DNA from: an uncultured Lachnospiraceae bacterium
GTDB taxonomy: Bacteria; Bacillota_A; Clostridia; Lachnospirales; Lachnospiraceae
Direction of reading: 5' to 3'
Assembly: GCA_910585355.1 (NCBI GenBank)
Contig: CAJUDN010000013.1
Location: 15,035 to 53,278, forward strand
Length of the DNA stretch: 38,244 bases
The notes beneath the pieces were generated by a model, which had not been told where the DNA came from, did no database searches, and saw nothing but the letters and a program-made list of their open reading frames with translations. Shown here piece after piece: positions 8,435 to 16,791 of this stretch (the stretch's first letter is position 1; every line of letters starts with the position of its first letter). Made by a program: the position numbers and the translations under genes.

Positions 8435-8441
8435 TGTCGAA
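8435..8441 (+). promoter_or_regulatory. 0A box upstream of spo0A
   Basis: TGTCGAA matches the Spo0A-binding consensus exactly. It ends 18 bases before the -35 element of the spo0A promoter, a position suited to autoregulation by phosphorylated Spo0A. A 7-base match can occur by chance; the location makes it more credible. Confidence 0.5.
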
Positions 8442-8459
8442 ATTTGCGGCCGAATTGGA

Positions 8460-8489
8460 TTGCACCACTCTCCATACTGAGACTATAAT
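8460..8489 (+). promoter_or_regulatory. Sigma-A promoter of spo0A
   Basis: TTGCAC (8460-8465) and TATAAT (8484-8489) with an 18-base spacer, about 85 bases before the spo0A start. No clear sigma-H promoter was found by eye. Confidence 0.55.
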
Positions 8490-8573
8490 TGAGATATTCG
8501 TTCCCGGGTTTTGGGAAAAAATGGAAAACCGGAGCGAGGCATCATTTTTTGTGACAGTTCAGGAGGAAGAAAT

Positions 8574-9383
8574 ATGGCAGAACTTTCGATTGCGATTGCG
8601 GATGATAACAGACAGACCTTAAATCTGTTGGGTGAAATACTGGAGAAAGAAGAAGGCATTCATGTTGTGGGAAAGGCGGATAATGGCGAAGACGCTTACA
8701 ATATGATTGTAAGAACCAATCCGGATATCGTTCTTATGGACGTAATTATGCCAAGACTGGATGGGATTTCTGTGATGGAAAAAGTCAAAAATAACACGCA
8801 GATGAAAGGAAACCCGTCATTTATCATGGTAACCGCCGCCAGCAGCCAGGATGTGACAGAAGATGCCTTCCGCCTTGGGGCCAACTATTATATCATGAAG
8901 CCCTTCAGCAGGGATGTGGTTCTGGATAAAATCCGCAGAGTGAGCCGTGGGCGCGGAAAAAGCGTTTCCGGAAATTCCGGAAATGAGAGGATGGTGCAGC
9001 CCTATCTGGATAAGGCGGCCTACATGGAGCAGAATTTGGAAACAGATGTGACACAGATGCTGCATGAAATCGGAATCCCCGCGCATATTAAAGGATATCA
9101 GTATCTGAGGGATGCCATCATCATGTCAGTGCAGGATTCGGAAATGTTGTCTTCGGTGACGAAAATTTTATATCCCACCATTGCAAAAAAGCACCAGACT
9201 ACGCCAAGCCGTGTGGAAAGGGCTATCCGCCATGCCATTGAGGTGGCCTGGAGCAGGGGGAAAATGGACACCATAAACGCGTTATTCGGATACACCGTCA
9301 GCGGCGGAAAAGGAAAGCCAACCAACTCTGAATTCGTTGCGCTGATTGCCGATAAAATCAGGCTGGATTACAAAAGAATTTAA
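8574..9383 (+). CDS. spo0A: Sporulation master regulator Spo0A
   Basis: Phosphorylation-activated transcription factor that commits the cell to sporulation. From the ATG at 8574 (AGGAGGA 7 bases upstream) it has 269 residues, the family's normal length. An upstream ATG at 8511 lacks a ribosome site. The receiver domain (1-125) carries D10-D11, the phospho-acceptor D56 in IVLMDVIMP and K at KPF. The C-terminal DNA-binding domain contains HEIGIPAHIKGYQYLRDAI, the recognition region SRVERAIRHAIEVAWSRG and GKPTNSEFVALIADKIRL, all nearly identical to Bacillus subtilis Spo0A. The usual neighbour spoIVB is absent; it follows ilvD-DUF815 and precedes glgA. A promoter and a 0A box lie just upstream. 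Confidence 0.96.
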   Translation: MAELSIAIADDNRQTLNLLGEILEKEEGIHVVGKADNGEDAYNMIVRTNPDIVLMDVIMPRLDGISVMEKVKNNTQMKGNPSFIMVTAASSQDVTEDAFRLGANYYIMKPFSRDVVLDKIRRVSRGRGKSVSGNSGNERMVQPYLDKAAYMEQNLETDVTQMLHEIGIPAHIKGYQYLRDAIIMSVQDSEMLSSVTKILYPTIAKKHQTTPSRVERAIRHAIEVAWSRGKMDTINALFGYTVSGGKGKPTNSEFVALIADKIRLDYKRI

Positions 9384-9400
9384 AAAATCAATGGACCTAC

Positions 9401-9430
9401 TTTACTTAATTTAGCGAAGTGTGTTATACT
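9401..9430 (+). promoter_or_regulatory. Possible promoter of glgA
   Basis: TTTACT (9401-9406) and TATACT (9425-9430) with an 18-base spacer. A second candidate -10, TATAAT, is at 9434-9439. The -35 match is weak. No terminator was found after spo0A, so read-through is possible. Confidence 0.3.
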
Positions 9431-9474
9431 GAATATAATTGCAAAGGCTATTTAAGCGGAAGGATGGGTTCAGA

Positions 9475-10920
9475 ATGAAGAAAGTTTTGTTTGTTGCTTC
9501 GGAAGCGGTTCCTTTTATCAAAACGGGCGGTCTGGCGGATGTTGTAGGCTCTTTGCCGAAATGCTTTGATAAAAAATATTTTGATGTACGGGTTATGATA
9601 CCAAAATATCTTTGTATTAAGGAACAGTTTCGTAATGAAATGACATACCTTGGCCATTTTTATATGGATTATCTGGGACAGAGCCGTTATGTGGAGATCC
9701 TTCAGTACGTATATGAAGGGATTACTTTCTACTTTATCGATAATGAGAGCTATTTCTGGGGATATAAGCCCTATGGCGACTGGTTCTATGATCTGGAGAA
9801 GTTTTCCTTCTTCTCTCAGGCGGCGTTATCCGCCCTTCCGGTCATCGGCTGGAAACCGGACGTGGTACACTGTCATGACTGGCAGACTGGCCTGATTCCC
9901 GTATACTTAAAGGGGCGTTTCCATGACGGGGAATTTTTCAGGGATATGAAGTCAGTTATGACTATTCACAATCTGAAATTCCAGGGTGTGTGGGATGTGA
10001 AAACCATCCAGAGATTTTCCGGGCTTCCGGATTATTACTTTACTCCGGATAAGCTGGAGGCATATAAAGACGGAAATATGCTGAAAGGCGGGCTGGTTTA
10101 TGCAGACGCCATCACAACCGTAAGCAATACCTATGCGGACGAGATCAAGACTCCGTTCTATGGCGAGGGCCTGGACGGACTGATGCGCGCCCGTGCCAAT
10201 GATCTGCGCGGAATTGTAAACGGAATTGACTATGACGACTTTAACCCGGAGACCGATACATTCATTGCACAAAATTACAATGCAAGGAATTTCCGCAAGG
10301 AAAAGATAAAAAATAAGCATGCGCTTCAGGAGGAATTGGGACTTGCAAGAGATGATAAGAAGTTTATGATCGGTATTGTGTCCCGGTTAACAGACCAGAA
10401 AGGCCTGGATTTGATTCAGTGCGTCATGGATGAAATCTGTACAGAGGATGTGCAGCTGGTGGTTCTGGGAACCGGAGATGCCAAATACGAGAACATGTTC
10501 CGTCATTATGACTGGAAATATCATGACCGCGTATCTGCTCAGATTTATTATTCTGAGCCTCTGTCTCATAAGATTTACGCGGCCTGTGATGCGTTCCTGA
10601 TGCCGTCCTTATTTGAGCCCTGCGGCTTAAGCCAGCTGATGGCGCTTCGCTATGGCACGGTTCCGATCGTCCGCGAGACCGGCGGTCTTAAGGACACTGT
10701 ATGGCCCTATAATGAATATGAGGGAACCGGGACCGGCTTCTCCTTCACCAATTACAATGCCCACGAAATGTTAAATATTATCCGCTATGCAAAGTATATT
10801 TATTACGACAAGAAGCGGGAATGGAACAAGATTATTGACAGGGGCATGGCAGTGGATTTCTCCTGGAATACATCCGCAAACAAGTATCAGGAGCTCTATG
10901 ACTGGCTTATCGGATATTAA
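9475..10920 (+). CDS. glgA: Glycogen synthase (ADP-glucose type)
   Basis: Transfers glucose from ADP-glucose to the growing alpha-1,4-glucan; a GT5 family glycosyltransferase with two Rossmann-like domains. It has 481 residues from the ATG at 9475, which has GGAAGGA 10 bases upstream. A TTG at 9439 would add 12 residues but lacks a ribosome site. The N-terminal ADP-glucose motif KTGGLADVVG begins at K16. DVVHCHDWQTG lies near residue 130. The C-terminal catalytic segment EPCGLSQLMALRYGTVPIVRETGGLKDTV is intact. No other glg genes are nearby, so glycogen genes are scattered in this genome or lie elsewhere. The storage role fits a spore-former, and a position directly after spo0A is suggestive but unproven. 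Confidence 0.94.
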   Translation: MKKVLFVASEAVPFIKTGGLADVVGSLPKCFDKKYFDVRVMIPKYLCIKEQFRNEMTYLGHFYMDYLGQSRYVEILQYVYEGITFYFIDNESYFWGYKPYGDWFYDLEKFSFFSQAALSALPVIGWKPDVVHCHDWQTGLIPVYLKGRFHDGEFFRDMKSVMTIHNLKFQGVWDVKTIQRFSGLPDYYFTPDKLEAYKDGNMLKGGLVYADAITTVSNTYADEIKTPFYGEGLDGLMRARANDLRGIVNGIDYDDFNPETDTFIAQNYNARNFRKEKIKNKHALQEELGLARDDKKFMIGIVSRLTDQKGLDLIQCVMDEICTEDVQLVVLGTGDAKYENMFRHYDWKYHDRVSAQIYYSEPLSHKIYAACDAFLMPSLFEPCGLSQLMALRYGTVPIVRETGGLKDTVWPYNEYEGTGTGFSFTNYNAHEMLNIIRYAKYIYYDKKREWNKIIDRGMAVDFSWNTSANKYQELYDWLIGY

Positions 10921-10959
10921 ACGCAAAGGGACTGATTATCTGACAGCACGGAGGAAACC

Positions 10960-11418
10960 ATGACTATTTGGGATGAGATACTTGGAAACCAGGTGCTGAT
11001 ATGTTCTGTACTGGGCTGGACAGTGGCGCAGGTGTTGAAGACCATTATTGATGTGGTTTTAAATCACTCTTTTAACCCTGAGAGGCTTTTCGGCTCCGGC
11101 GGGATGCCAAGTTCCCATTCGGCGACTGTATGTTCACTGGCGACAGCATCCGGAATGAAATACGGTCTGGGAAGCTTTGAGTTTGCCGTCAGCTTTGTTC
11201 TGGCCATGGTGGTCATGTATGATGCCATGGGGGTGAGAAGGGAAACGGGAAAACAGGCACAGCTTTTAAACAGCGTATTCTTTGAAAATATTTTGAATCT
11301 GGACAGGGTGTTTCTCCAGGAAAAATTAAAGGAATATGTGGGCCATACACCGCTTCAGGTGGCGGCCGGGGCCGTGTTGGGAATCGGAATGTCCGTATTC
11401 ATTGGCGGAATGTATTAA
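10960..11418 (+). CDS. Divergent PAP2 family membrane protein (DUF212)
   Basis: A 152-residue membrane protein of the divergent PAP2/DUF212 family (YuiD-like). The conserved segments GSGGMPSSHSATV (residues 46-58) and RRETGKQAQLLN are present; the SSH resembles the core of the PAP2 phosphatase motif. Hydrophobic stretches near 12-30, 60-95 and 128-150 suggest three or four membrane segments. Substrate and function are not established; a lipid phosphate role is only implied by the fold. It lies 39 bases after glgA with GGAGG before its ATG, so the two genes probably share a transcript. A terminator-like hairpin follows. Confidence 0.85.
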   Translation: MTIWDEILGNQVLICSVLGWTVAQVLKTIIDVVLNHSFNPERLFGSGGMPSSHSATVCSLATASGMKYGLGSFEFAVSFVLAMVVMYDAMGVRRETGKQAQLLNSVFFENILNLDRVFLQEKLKEYVGHTPLQVAAGAVLGIGMSVFIGGMY

Positions 11419-11446
11419 ACTGGAAAAAATTGAAAAGTTTATGAAG

Positions 11447-11482
11447 AGGGATGTTGCAATATCTGGCAACATCCCTTATAAT
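11447..11482 (+). terminator. Hairpin after the DUF212 gene
   Basis: A perfect 11-bp stem, AGGGATGTTGC (11447-11457) with GCAACATCCCT (11466-11476), and an 8-base loop. Only a weak T/A-rich tail (TATAATATTAT) follows, so termination may be partial. Confidence 0.6.
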
Positions 11483-11545
11483 ATTATCAGACCGTTTTCC
11501 GGCCGTCTGTTTTTTGTGCGCTGTTTTCTGTGCGGAGTAACCAAT

Positions 11546-11638
11546 CTGGTACTACCTTGCGGGAATGACAGTGAAGTAAGTGCCAGATGACGCAGACAGA
11601 GGGTATTTCATTCACCGGAATTTCTGCAAGGTAGTACT
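11546..11638. repeat. Dispersed intergenic repeat bounded by GTACTACCTTGC arms
   Basis: Arms GTACTACCTTGC (11549-11560) and GCAAGGTAGTAC (11626-11637) are perfectly complementary over 12 bp and enclose 65 bases. The left 44 bases (11546-11589) match 38135-38178, at the end of capA, at 38 of 44 positions. This identifies a dispersed repeat rather than unique sequence. Confidence 0.7.
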
Positions 11639-11802
11639 AGTGCTCCATCCAGACAGTAATCGTAGTTGTGAACTGCCTGTCACGCACCATTGCGTCGTTA
11701 AAATTTCTAGTCGATGGCCCCACATCGCCGTCGAAATTTTGCCTAGCACTGTCACGCATCAGACAGTCCACAACTTCACTTTCTGTCTGGATGGAGCACT
11801 AG
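11637..11802. repeat. Large cruciform element with 20-bp perfect terminal inverted repeats
   Basis: CTAGTGCTCCATCCAGACAG (11637-11656) is perfectly complementary to 11783-11802. The inside also folds: AGTTGTG...ACTG pairs with CAGT..CACAACT with two mismatches, and AAAATTTC/GAAATTTT with CGATG/CATCG form the tip. No reading frame is credible. It could be a MITE-like element or a structured RNA in the leader of ppdK. It overlaps the right arm of the preceding repeat by two bases. Confidence 0.7.
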
Positions 11803-11907
11803 GCAGCGGACCGCAGGTGGAGAGCAGCAACCGGTAAAAACCGGGAAATGGAAGAAACCATAGAGACGTAGTCAAGAACTACAAAATTATAGGAGGAAGA
11901 AAAACTT

Positions 11908-14547
11908 ATGGCAAAATGGGTTTATAAGTTTGAAGAAGGCAGCGCAGCAATGAGAAACCTTCTTGGCGGCAAGGGATGTAACCTGGCTGAGATGACAAAC
12001 CTCGGCATGCCGATTCCGCAGGGCTTTACTGTTACGACGGAAGCTTGTACTGAGTATTATAACAGCGGGAAGCAGATCACACAGGAAATTCAGGATCAGA
12101 TTTTCGAGGCGTTAACATGGCTTGAGGGCGTAAACGGTAAAAAATTCGGCGATACGGAAGATCCGTTGCTGGTATCTGTTCGTTCCGGAGCCCGTGCGTC
12201 CATGCCTGGTATGATGGACACAATCTTAAACCTTGGTCTTAACGACGTTGCAGTAGAAGGATTCGCTAAAAAGACAGGCAATCCCAGATTCGCTTACGAC
12301 TCCTACCGCAGATTTATTCAGATGTATTCCGACGTGGTTATGGAAGTCCCGAAGTCCTATTTTGAGAAAATCATCGACGAGATGAAAGAAGCGAAGGGCG
12401 TTCATTACGACACAGAGCTGACAGCGGATGATTTAAAAGAGCTGGCCTCAAAGTTTAAGGCAGTTTACAAAGAGGCTATGAACGGCGAAGAGTTCCCGCA
12501 GGAGCCGAAGGATCAGCTGATGGGCGCGGTTAAGGCTGTATTCCGTTCCTGGGACAACCCCCGTGCAATCGTATACCGTCGTATGAACGATATTCCGGGC
12601 GACTGGGGTACTGCTGTAAACGTACAGACCATGGTATTCGGAAACAAGGGAGAGACCTCCGGTACAGGCGTTGCCTTCACACGTAACCCCTCCACAGGCG
12701 CAAAGGGCATTTTTGGCGAATACCTGATCAACGCACAGGGCGAGGATGTTGTTGCAGGCGTTCGTACACCGCAGCCGATTTCCCAGCTTGAGAAAGACCT
12801 TCCGGAGTGCTATGCACAGTTCATGGATCTTGCCATGAAACTTGAGAACCATTTCCATGACATGCAGGATATGGAGTTCACAATCGAGGAAGGAAAGCTT
12901 TATTTCTTACAGACACGTAATGGCAAGAGAACAGCCCCGGCTGCAATCCAGATTGCCTGCGATTTAGTAGACGAGGGACAAATCACTCCTGAAGAAGCAG
13001 TTTGCAGAATCGAAGCAAAGTCCCTTGACCAGTTATTACACCCGACCTTTGTTCCAGAAGCCTTAAAGGCAGGCGAAGTAATCGGACAGGCTCTTCCGGC
13101 ATCTCCGGGCGCGGCAGCAGGCAAGGTTTACTTTACTGCAGACGAAGCTAAGGCTGCAGGAATCAGCGGAAGAGGCGAGAGAGTTATCCTTGTTCGTCTT
13201 GAGACATCTCCTGAGGACATCGAAGGTATGCACGCAGCTCAGGGTATCCTGACTGTCCGCGGCGGTATGACCTCCCACGCAGCAGTGGTTGCACGTGGTA
13301 TGGGTACCTGCTGTGTATCCGGATGCGGCGAGATCAAGATCGACGAGGAAGCAAAAGTATTCGAGCTTGGCGGATATACCTTCCATGAGGGGGATTACAT
13401 CTCCTTAGACGGCACCACCGGTAAGATCTACAAGGGCGACATTCAGACTCAGGATGCAGTTGTAGGCGGAAACTTCAAGAGGATTATGGACTGGGCAGAT
13501 AACTTCCGCACTCTTGGTGTTCGTACAAACGCGGACACGCCGGCGGACACTTTAAACGCCGTTCACCTTGGAGCAGAGGGTATCGGCCTTTGCCGTACCG
13601 AGCATATGTTCTTTGAGGCAGAGAGAATCCACAACTTAAGAAGGATGATCCTCTCTGATACCGTAGAAGCAAGAGAAGAGGCTTTAAATAAGTTAATTCC
13701 TTACCAGAAGGGCGATTTCAAGGGTATGTACAAGGCTCTTGAGGGTAGACCAATGACTGTTCGTTATCTGGATCCGCCGCTTCATGAGTTCACACCTAAG
13801 ACAGAAGAGGAAATGGCTGACCTTGCAAAGGATATGGGCATTACCGTTGAAGTCGTTAAGGCGAAATGCGACGAGCTTCATGAGTTCAACCCGATGATGG
13901 GCCATCGTGGATGCCGTCTGGCTGTTACTTATCCGGAGATCGCAAAGATGCAGACAAGAGCCGTTATGGAGGCTGCCATCGAAGTGAAGGAAGAGTGTGG
14001 TTATGACATCGTTCCGGAGATCATGATTCCGCTTGTAGGTGAGAAGAAAGAGCTTAAATACGTTAAGGATATCGTTGTCGAAACTGCTGAGCAGGTGAAG
14101 AAAGAAAAGAATTCTGATATGAAGTACCACATCGGTACCATGATCGAGATTCCCCGTGCTGCTCTGACCGCCGGACAGGTTGCGGAAGAGGCTGAGTTCT
14201 TCTCCTTCGGTACAAACGATTTAACACAGATGACGTTCGGCTTCTCCCGTGATGATGCCGGTAAGTTCTTAGATTCCTACTATAAAGCCAAGATCTACGA
14301 ATCTGACCCGTTTGCAAGACTTGACCAGACCGGTGTTGGCCGCCTGGTTGAGATGGCGGTTAAGGAAGGACGTGCAACCCGTTCTGATCTTAAGTGCGGT
14401 ATCTGCGGCGAGCATGGCGGCGATCCGTCTTCCGTAGAATTCTGCCATAAGGTAGGCTTAAACTATGTATCCTGCTCCCCGTTCCGCGTACCGATCGCAA
14501 GACTGGCTGCGGCGCAGGCGGCTCTTCATGAAAAAGGTTATAAATAA
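11908..14547 (+). CDS. ppdK: Pyruvate, phosphate dikinase
   Basis: Interconverts pyruvate, ATP and phosphate with PEP, AMP and pyrophosphate; in anaerobes it often works in the glycolytic direction using pyrophosphate. The 879-residue protein has the N-terminal ATP-grasp domain (about 1-340), the swivelling phosphohistidine domain with H457 in GGMTSHAAVVARGMG, and the C-terminal PEP/pyruvate TIM barrel with C833 in CGICGEHGGDPSS. These positions closely match the well-studied C. symbiosum enzyme (His455, Cys831; recalled). The ATG follows TAGGAGGAAG. Codon use is highly biased, as for an abundant protein. A long leader containing the large cruciform element precedes it. No regulatory PPDK kinase gene is adjacent. 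Confidence 0.97.
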   Translation: MAKWVYKFEEGSAAMRNLLGGKGCNLAEMTNLGMPIPQGFTVTTEACTEYYNSGKQITQEIQDQIFEALTWLEGVNGKKFGDTEDPLLVSVRSGARASMPGMMDTILNLGLNDVAVEGFAKKTGNPRFAYDSYRRFIQMYSDVVMEVPKSYFEKIIDEMKEAKGVHYDTELTADDLKELASKFKAVYKEAMNGEEFPQEPKDQLMGAVKAVFRSWDNPRAIVYRRMNDIPGDWGTAVNVQTMVFGNKGETSGTGVAFTRNPSTGAKGIFGEYLINAQGEDVVAGVRTPQPISQLEKDLPECYAQFMDLAMKLENHFHDMQDMEFTIEEGKLYFLQTRNGKRTAPAAIQIACDLVDEGQITPEEAVCRIEAKSLDQLLHPTFVPEALKAGEVIGQALPASPGAAAGKVYFTADEAKAAGISGRGERVILVRLETSPEDIEGMHAAQGILTVRGGMTSHAAVVARGMGTCCVSGCGEIKIDEEAKVFELGGYTFHEGDYISLDGTTGKIYKGDIQTQDAVVGGNFKRIMDWADNFRTLGVRTNADTPADTLNAVHLGAEGIGLCRTEHMFFEAERIHNLRRMILSDTVEAREEALNKLIPYQKGDFKGMYKALEGRPMTVRYLDPPLHEFTPKTEEEMADLAKDMGITVEVVKAKCDELHEFNPMMGHRGCRLAVTYPEIAKMQTRAVMEAAIEVKEECGYDIVPEIMIPLVGEKKELKYVKDIVVETAEQVKKEKNSDMKYHIGTMIEIPRAALTAGQVAEEAEFFSFGTNDLTQMTFGFSRDDAGKFLDSYYKAKIYESDPFARLDQTGVGRLVEMAVKEGRATRSDLKCGICGEHGGDPSSVEFCHKVGLNYVSCSPFRVPIARLAAAQAALHEKGYK

Positions 14548-14587
14548 AAGCAGACAAGCTTCCCATAAATGAAATTCCTTACCAATG

Positions 14588-14620
14588 GCTGCAGCCGTGG
14601 ATTGATCCGGCGGCTGCAGC
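14588..14620 (+). terminator. Hairpin after ppdK
   Basis: A 10-bp perfect stem GCTGCAGCCG (14588-14597) with CGGCTGCAGC (14611-14620). It has no T-run after it, so it may stabilise the 3' end or act with another factor. Confidence 0.5.
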
Positions 14621-14657
14621 ATACATTAAAGGGTAGGAATTTTGAGAGGTAATTGTT

Positions 14658-14810
14658 ATGTATTTATTAAAGACGAGGGCTGTACCTGTCTCGCAGAGAA
14701 AAACGGGAAACAAGAAAGATAAAGATTACTATCTGCCGGCTTTTTACAGCTCGCAGAAGAAAAGCCCGTCCAATAAAAGCGCTCATTTAAAGAATGAAGA
14801 TTTTGTGTGA
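14658..14810 (+). CDS. Small basic hypothetical protein (50 residues)
   Basis: An ATG-TGA frame preceded by GAGAGG encodes 50 residues rich in Lys and Ser (MYLLKTRAVPVSQRKTGNKK...). It is flanked by the ppdK hairpin and a good terminator, which suggests a transcribed unit. I recognise no family. Coding is plausible but unproven. Confidence 0.35.
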   Translation: MYLLKTRAVPVSQRKTGNKKDKDYYLPAFYSSQKKSPSNKSAHLKNEDFV

Positions 14811-14844
14811 GAAGGCGTCCAAACAGTCCGAATAAAAAATGCAG

Positions 14845-14895
14845 GCAGACCCCCATTGGCAGAATATGTTATTGGGAGTCTGCTTTGTTGTTTTG
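14845..14895 (+). terminator. Intrinsic terminator
   Basis: GCAGAC-CCCCAT (from 14845) pairs with ATTGGGA-GTCTGC (to 14883), with one mismatch or bulge, followed by TTTGTTGTTTT. It separates the ppdK region from the accessory patch. Confidence 0.65.
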
Positions 14896-14910
14896 GGGAA
14901 GAGAGTGCTT

Positions 14911-15536
14911 ATGAAAAAGTTTTTTGATTGGCTTATCTAAAAAGTAAAAAAATAATCGATGCACATCCTACATCTGTAAAGTATATATTTCTGGCTGTAA
15001 TTGTATGGAGTTATCTGGAAATTGTTGTGCATCCTCATAGCGAAGCAGCCTGTACATTTCTTAAAAATATGGGATTGACACAGATCTGTCAAACGATAAT
15101 TAATTATGGCCTGAGCAGTGTCTGGATGTTTTTTCATTCACTTTATCATTGTGTTCTGGATAACTCTCTGCTTAATGCGGCAGGATTTTTTGCCTTGTTT
15201 GCTTTGGTAATTGCTATGCTTCAAACAATTTATCCCTATTGCCTAAGAGAAATTTTTGGTTATCCGATTATAGAACTGGATCTGCCTGATCTGGGTGAGC
15301 AGAAAGTAGAGAAGCTGGTGTTTTATGCTGCCGCAGTGATTTTCTTTGAGGTGTTCGGCTGGTATCTTGCAGAATTAATTCTGCCTAAATTACGGAGAGA
15401 ACTGACACAAGAGAAGTTTTTGGGAATCATATGGATGCTGTGCGTTTTTTTGGAGTGCGTCTGCTATGCAGACGATAGGGCGTTTGATACTGCGGTGCTT
15501 CTGGTAAACAGCAGTCTGATCTCTTCCGGAGATTAA
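14911..15536 (+). pseudogene. Multi-pass membrane protein gene, apparently frameshifted after codon 9
   Basis: A ribosome site (GGGGAAGAGAG) precedes an ATG at 14911 that reads MKKFFDWLI and then hits TAA (14938-14940). The long open frame (202 residues, KSKKIIDAHPTSVKYIFLAVIVWSYLEIV...) is in another frame, opens at TTG 14928 directly after a stop and has no ribosome site. Adding one base near 14937 would join the two as MKKFFDWLI-x-KSKKIIDAH. So a single-base deletion is likely, unless the TTG is used or the read is wrong. The product has about four membrane segments (near 18-36, 65-80, 85-105 and 132-150, counting from the TTG) and no motif I recognise. Confidence 0.55.
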
Positions 15537-15569
15537 AAAAAGGGGAAGAGAAAACAGATACAAGAAAAA

Positions 15570-15728
15570 ATGGCCGCTTTTTATCAGAGGCTGGTGGAAC
15601 TGGAAATTGTAGAAGGAATCACAGAATATGATTTGCCGGAGAAACTGAAGGAAGAACTGACAGGGACGCAGAGCAGAGTCCCAGATACGATTCTGGGCAG
15701 GCTGCGCGTGTTCGCGGGAGGAAGGTGA
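15570..15728 (+). CDS. Small hypothetical protein (52 residues)
   Basis: ATG 15570 to TGA 15728 encodes MAAFYQRLVELEIVEGITEY... followed by a short amphipathic, charged tail. The upstream AGGGGAAGAG is about 20 bases away, too far to be an ideal ribosome site. It lies between the damaged membrane gene and the acidic protein and may be a fragment of a larger gene. Function unknown. Confidence 0.3.
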   Translation: MAAFYQRLVELEIVEGITEYDLPEKLKEELTGTQSRVPDTILGRLRVFAGGR

Positions 15729-15738
15729 GGATGAACCG

Positions 15739-16791
15739 ATGAATATTTGCCGTTAGATCACATTTTTTAACAATCTAGTGCCGCCTTCAAAGGAGCGGCA
15801 GACTTGGGAGTATGAGGCCTTGGGGTATTATGACGGAATCAACATTGGTGAGGCACAGAAAAGTCCGGAACAGAAAGATATGGTCGAATCCTGGGTGAGT
15901 TTTGTGGAAGACATGTGGGAAGACCAGGAGGAAAGGGTCAAAGCTTTGGAGGGTCTTCATACTTCCCAAATGGTTCATCTTTTCCGGACAGAAAACGAGA
16001 AGGAAGAGATAACAGATGATAGATTCTGGGAGAATCGTGGGGAAGAAGACGAATATCCGTTCTTGTTTATAACCATGCAGCGCTGGAATGTAAAAGCAGA
16101 AGACCTGCGGAATCAGTTAGGAGAGGGGCATGTCTGCAGCTATCCTGTCCCGGGCTGTGAGGAGGAAACGTTTGCGGATATGATGAGCATTCTGCTTCTG
16201 GATTTGGGCGTGGAAGAGTTTTTTGAGAGTTTTTTCTCGGATTCATTGCGGGTGACCAGAGAGTATGAAACAGCCAATACGCTTCATTGGCGGCTCGCCC
16301 TGGTCACGAAGGTTATGTGCGATAACAGGAAAGAACCGGACGGAAAATGGAATGAGGAGAATTTAAAGGGGCTTGAAGAAGCTTATCAGAAAAATGAACC
16401 GAAAAAAAGCAGATTCATTTATGCTGTCAGAAAACTGATTGAAAACTATTTGTGTGACGGAGAGAATATTTTTGATATCTATGACACCTGCGGGGGAGGG
16501 AATGGACCTGTACGAAATCTGGATCGTTTGTATAATCCTGAAATCGGAAAGATTTTCTGTCGGTATCTGCAATGCTGCTATCAAAAGTTTGATGCCAAAT
16601 GGAAGAGTGGAGGCTATGAAGAGGAAGGGATTGAAGAGCTAAGAAATGTTTACACCATGTTGAAAAGTCCGGACAGCATAGATAACTATATCGTAATCAT
16701 GCGGACCGAAATAGAAAAGTTTATTCAGAAACATATCATCAGAGAGCCGGAAGAGGCACTGGAAAGCGAGGCTGCGATATGCACTATATAA
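15739..16791 (+). CDS. Acidic protein of unknown function; natural start followed by in-frame TAG
   Basis: The open frame from GTG 15778 encodes 337 residues, but that GTG has no ribosome site and the coding pattern continues upstream: ATG 15739 reads MNICR, TAG (15754-15756), then ITFFNNLVPPSKERQTWEYEALGYYDG in the same frame. A GGAGGAAGG lies 13 bases before that ATG. The TAG is probably a nonsense mutation near the N-terminus. The protein is strongly acidic and soluble-looking, with WEYEALGYYDGINIGEA near the start and Cys in YLCDGENIFDIYDTCGGG and CRYLQCCYQ. I do not recognise the family. Its last 13 bases overlap the Fic gene, so the two are probably co-translated partners. Confidence 0.55.

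Noticed and set aside
11336..11837. Open frames over the DUF212 end and the palindromic region.
   Set aside because: They are out of frame with the real gene or lie within perfect inverted repeats, with no start signals.
15754..15756. TAG as a pyrrolysine codon.
   Set aside because: No pyl genes are in the window, and a nonsense mutation in an eroding gene cluster is far simpler.
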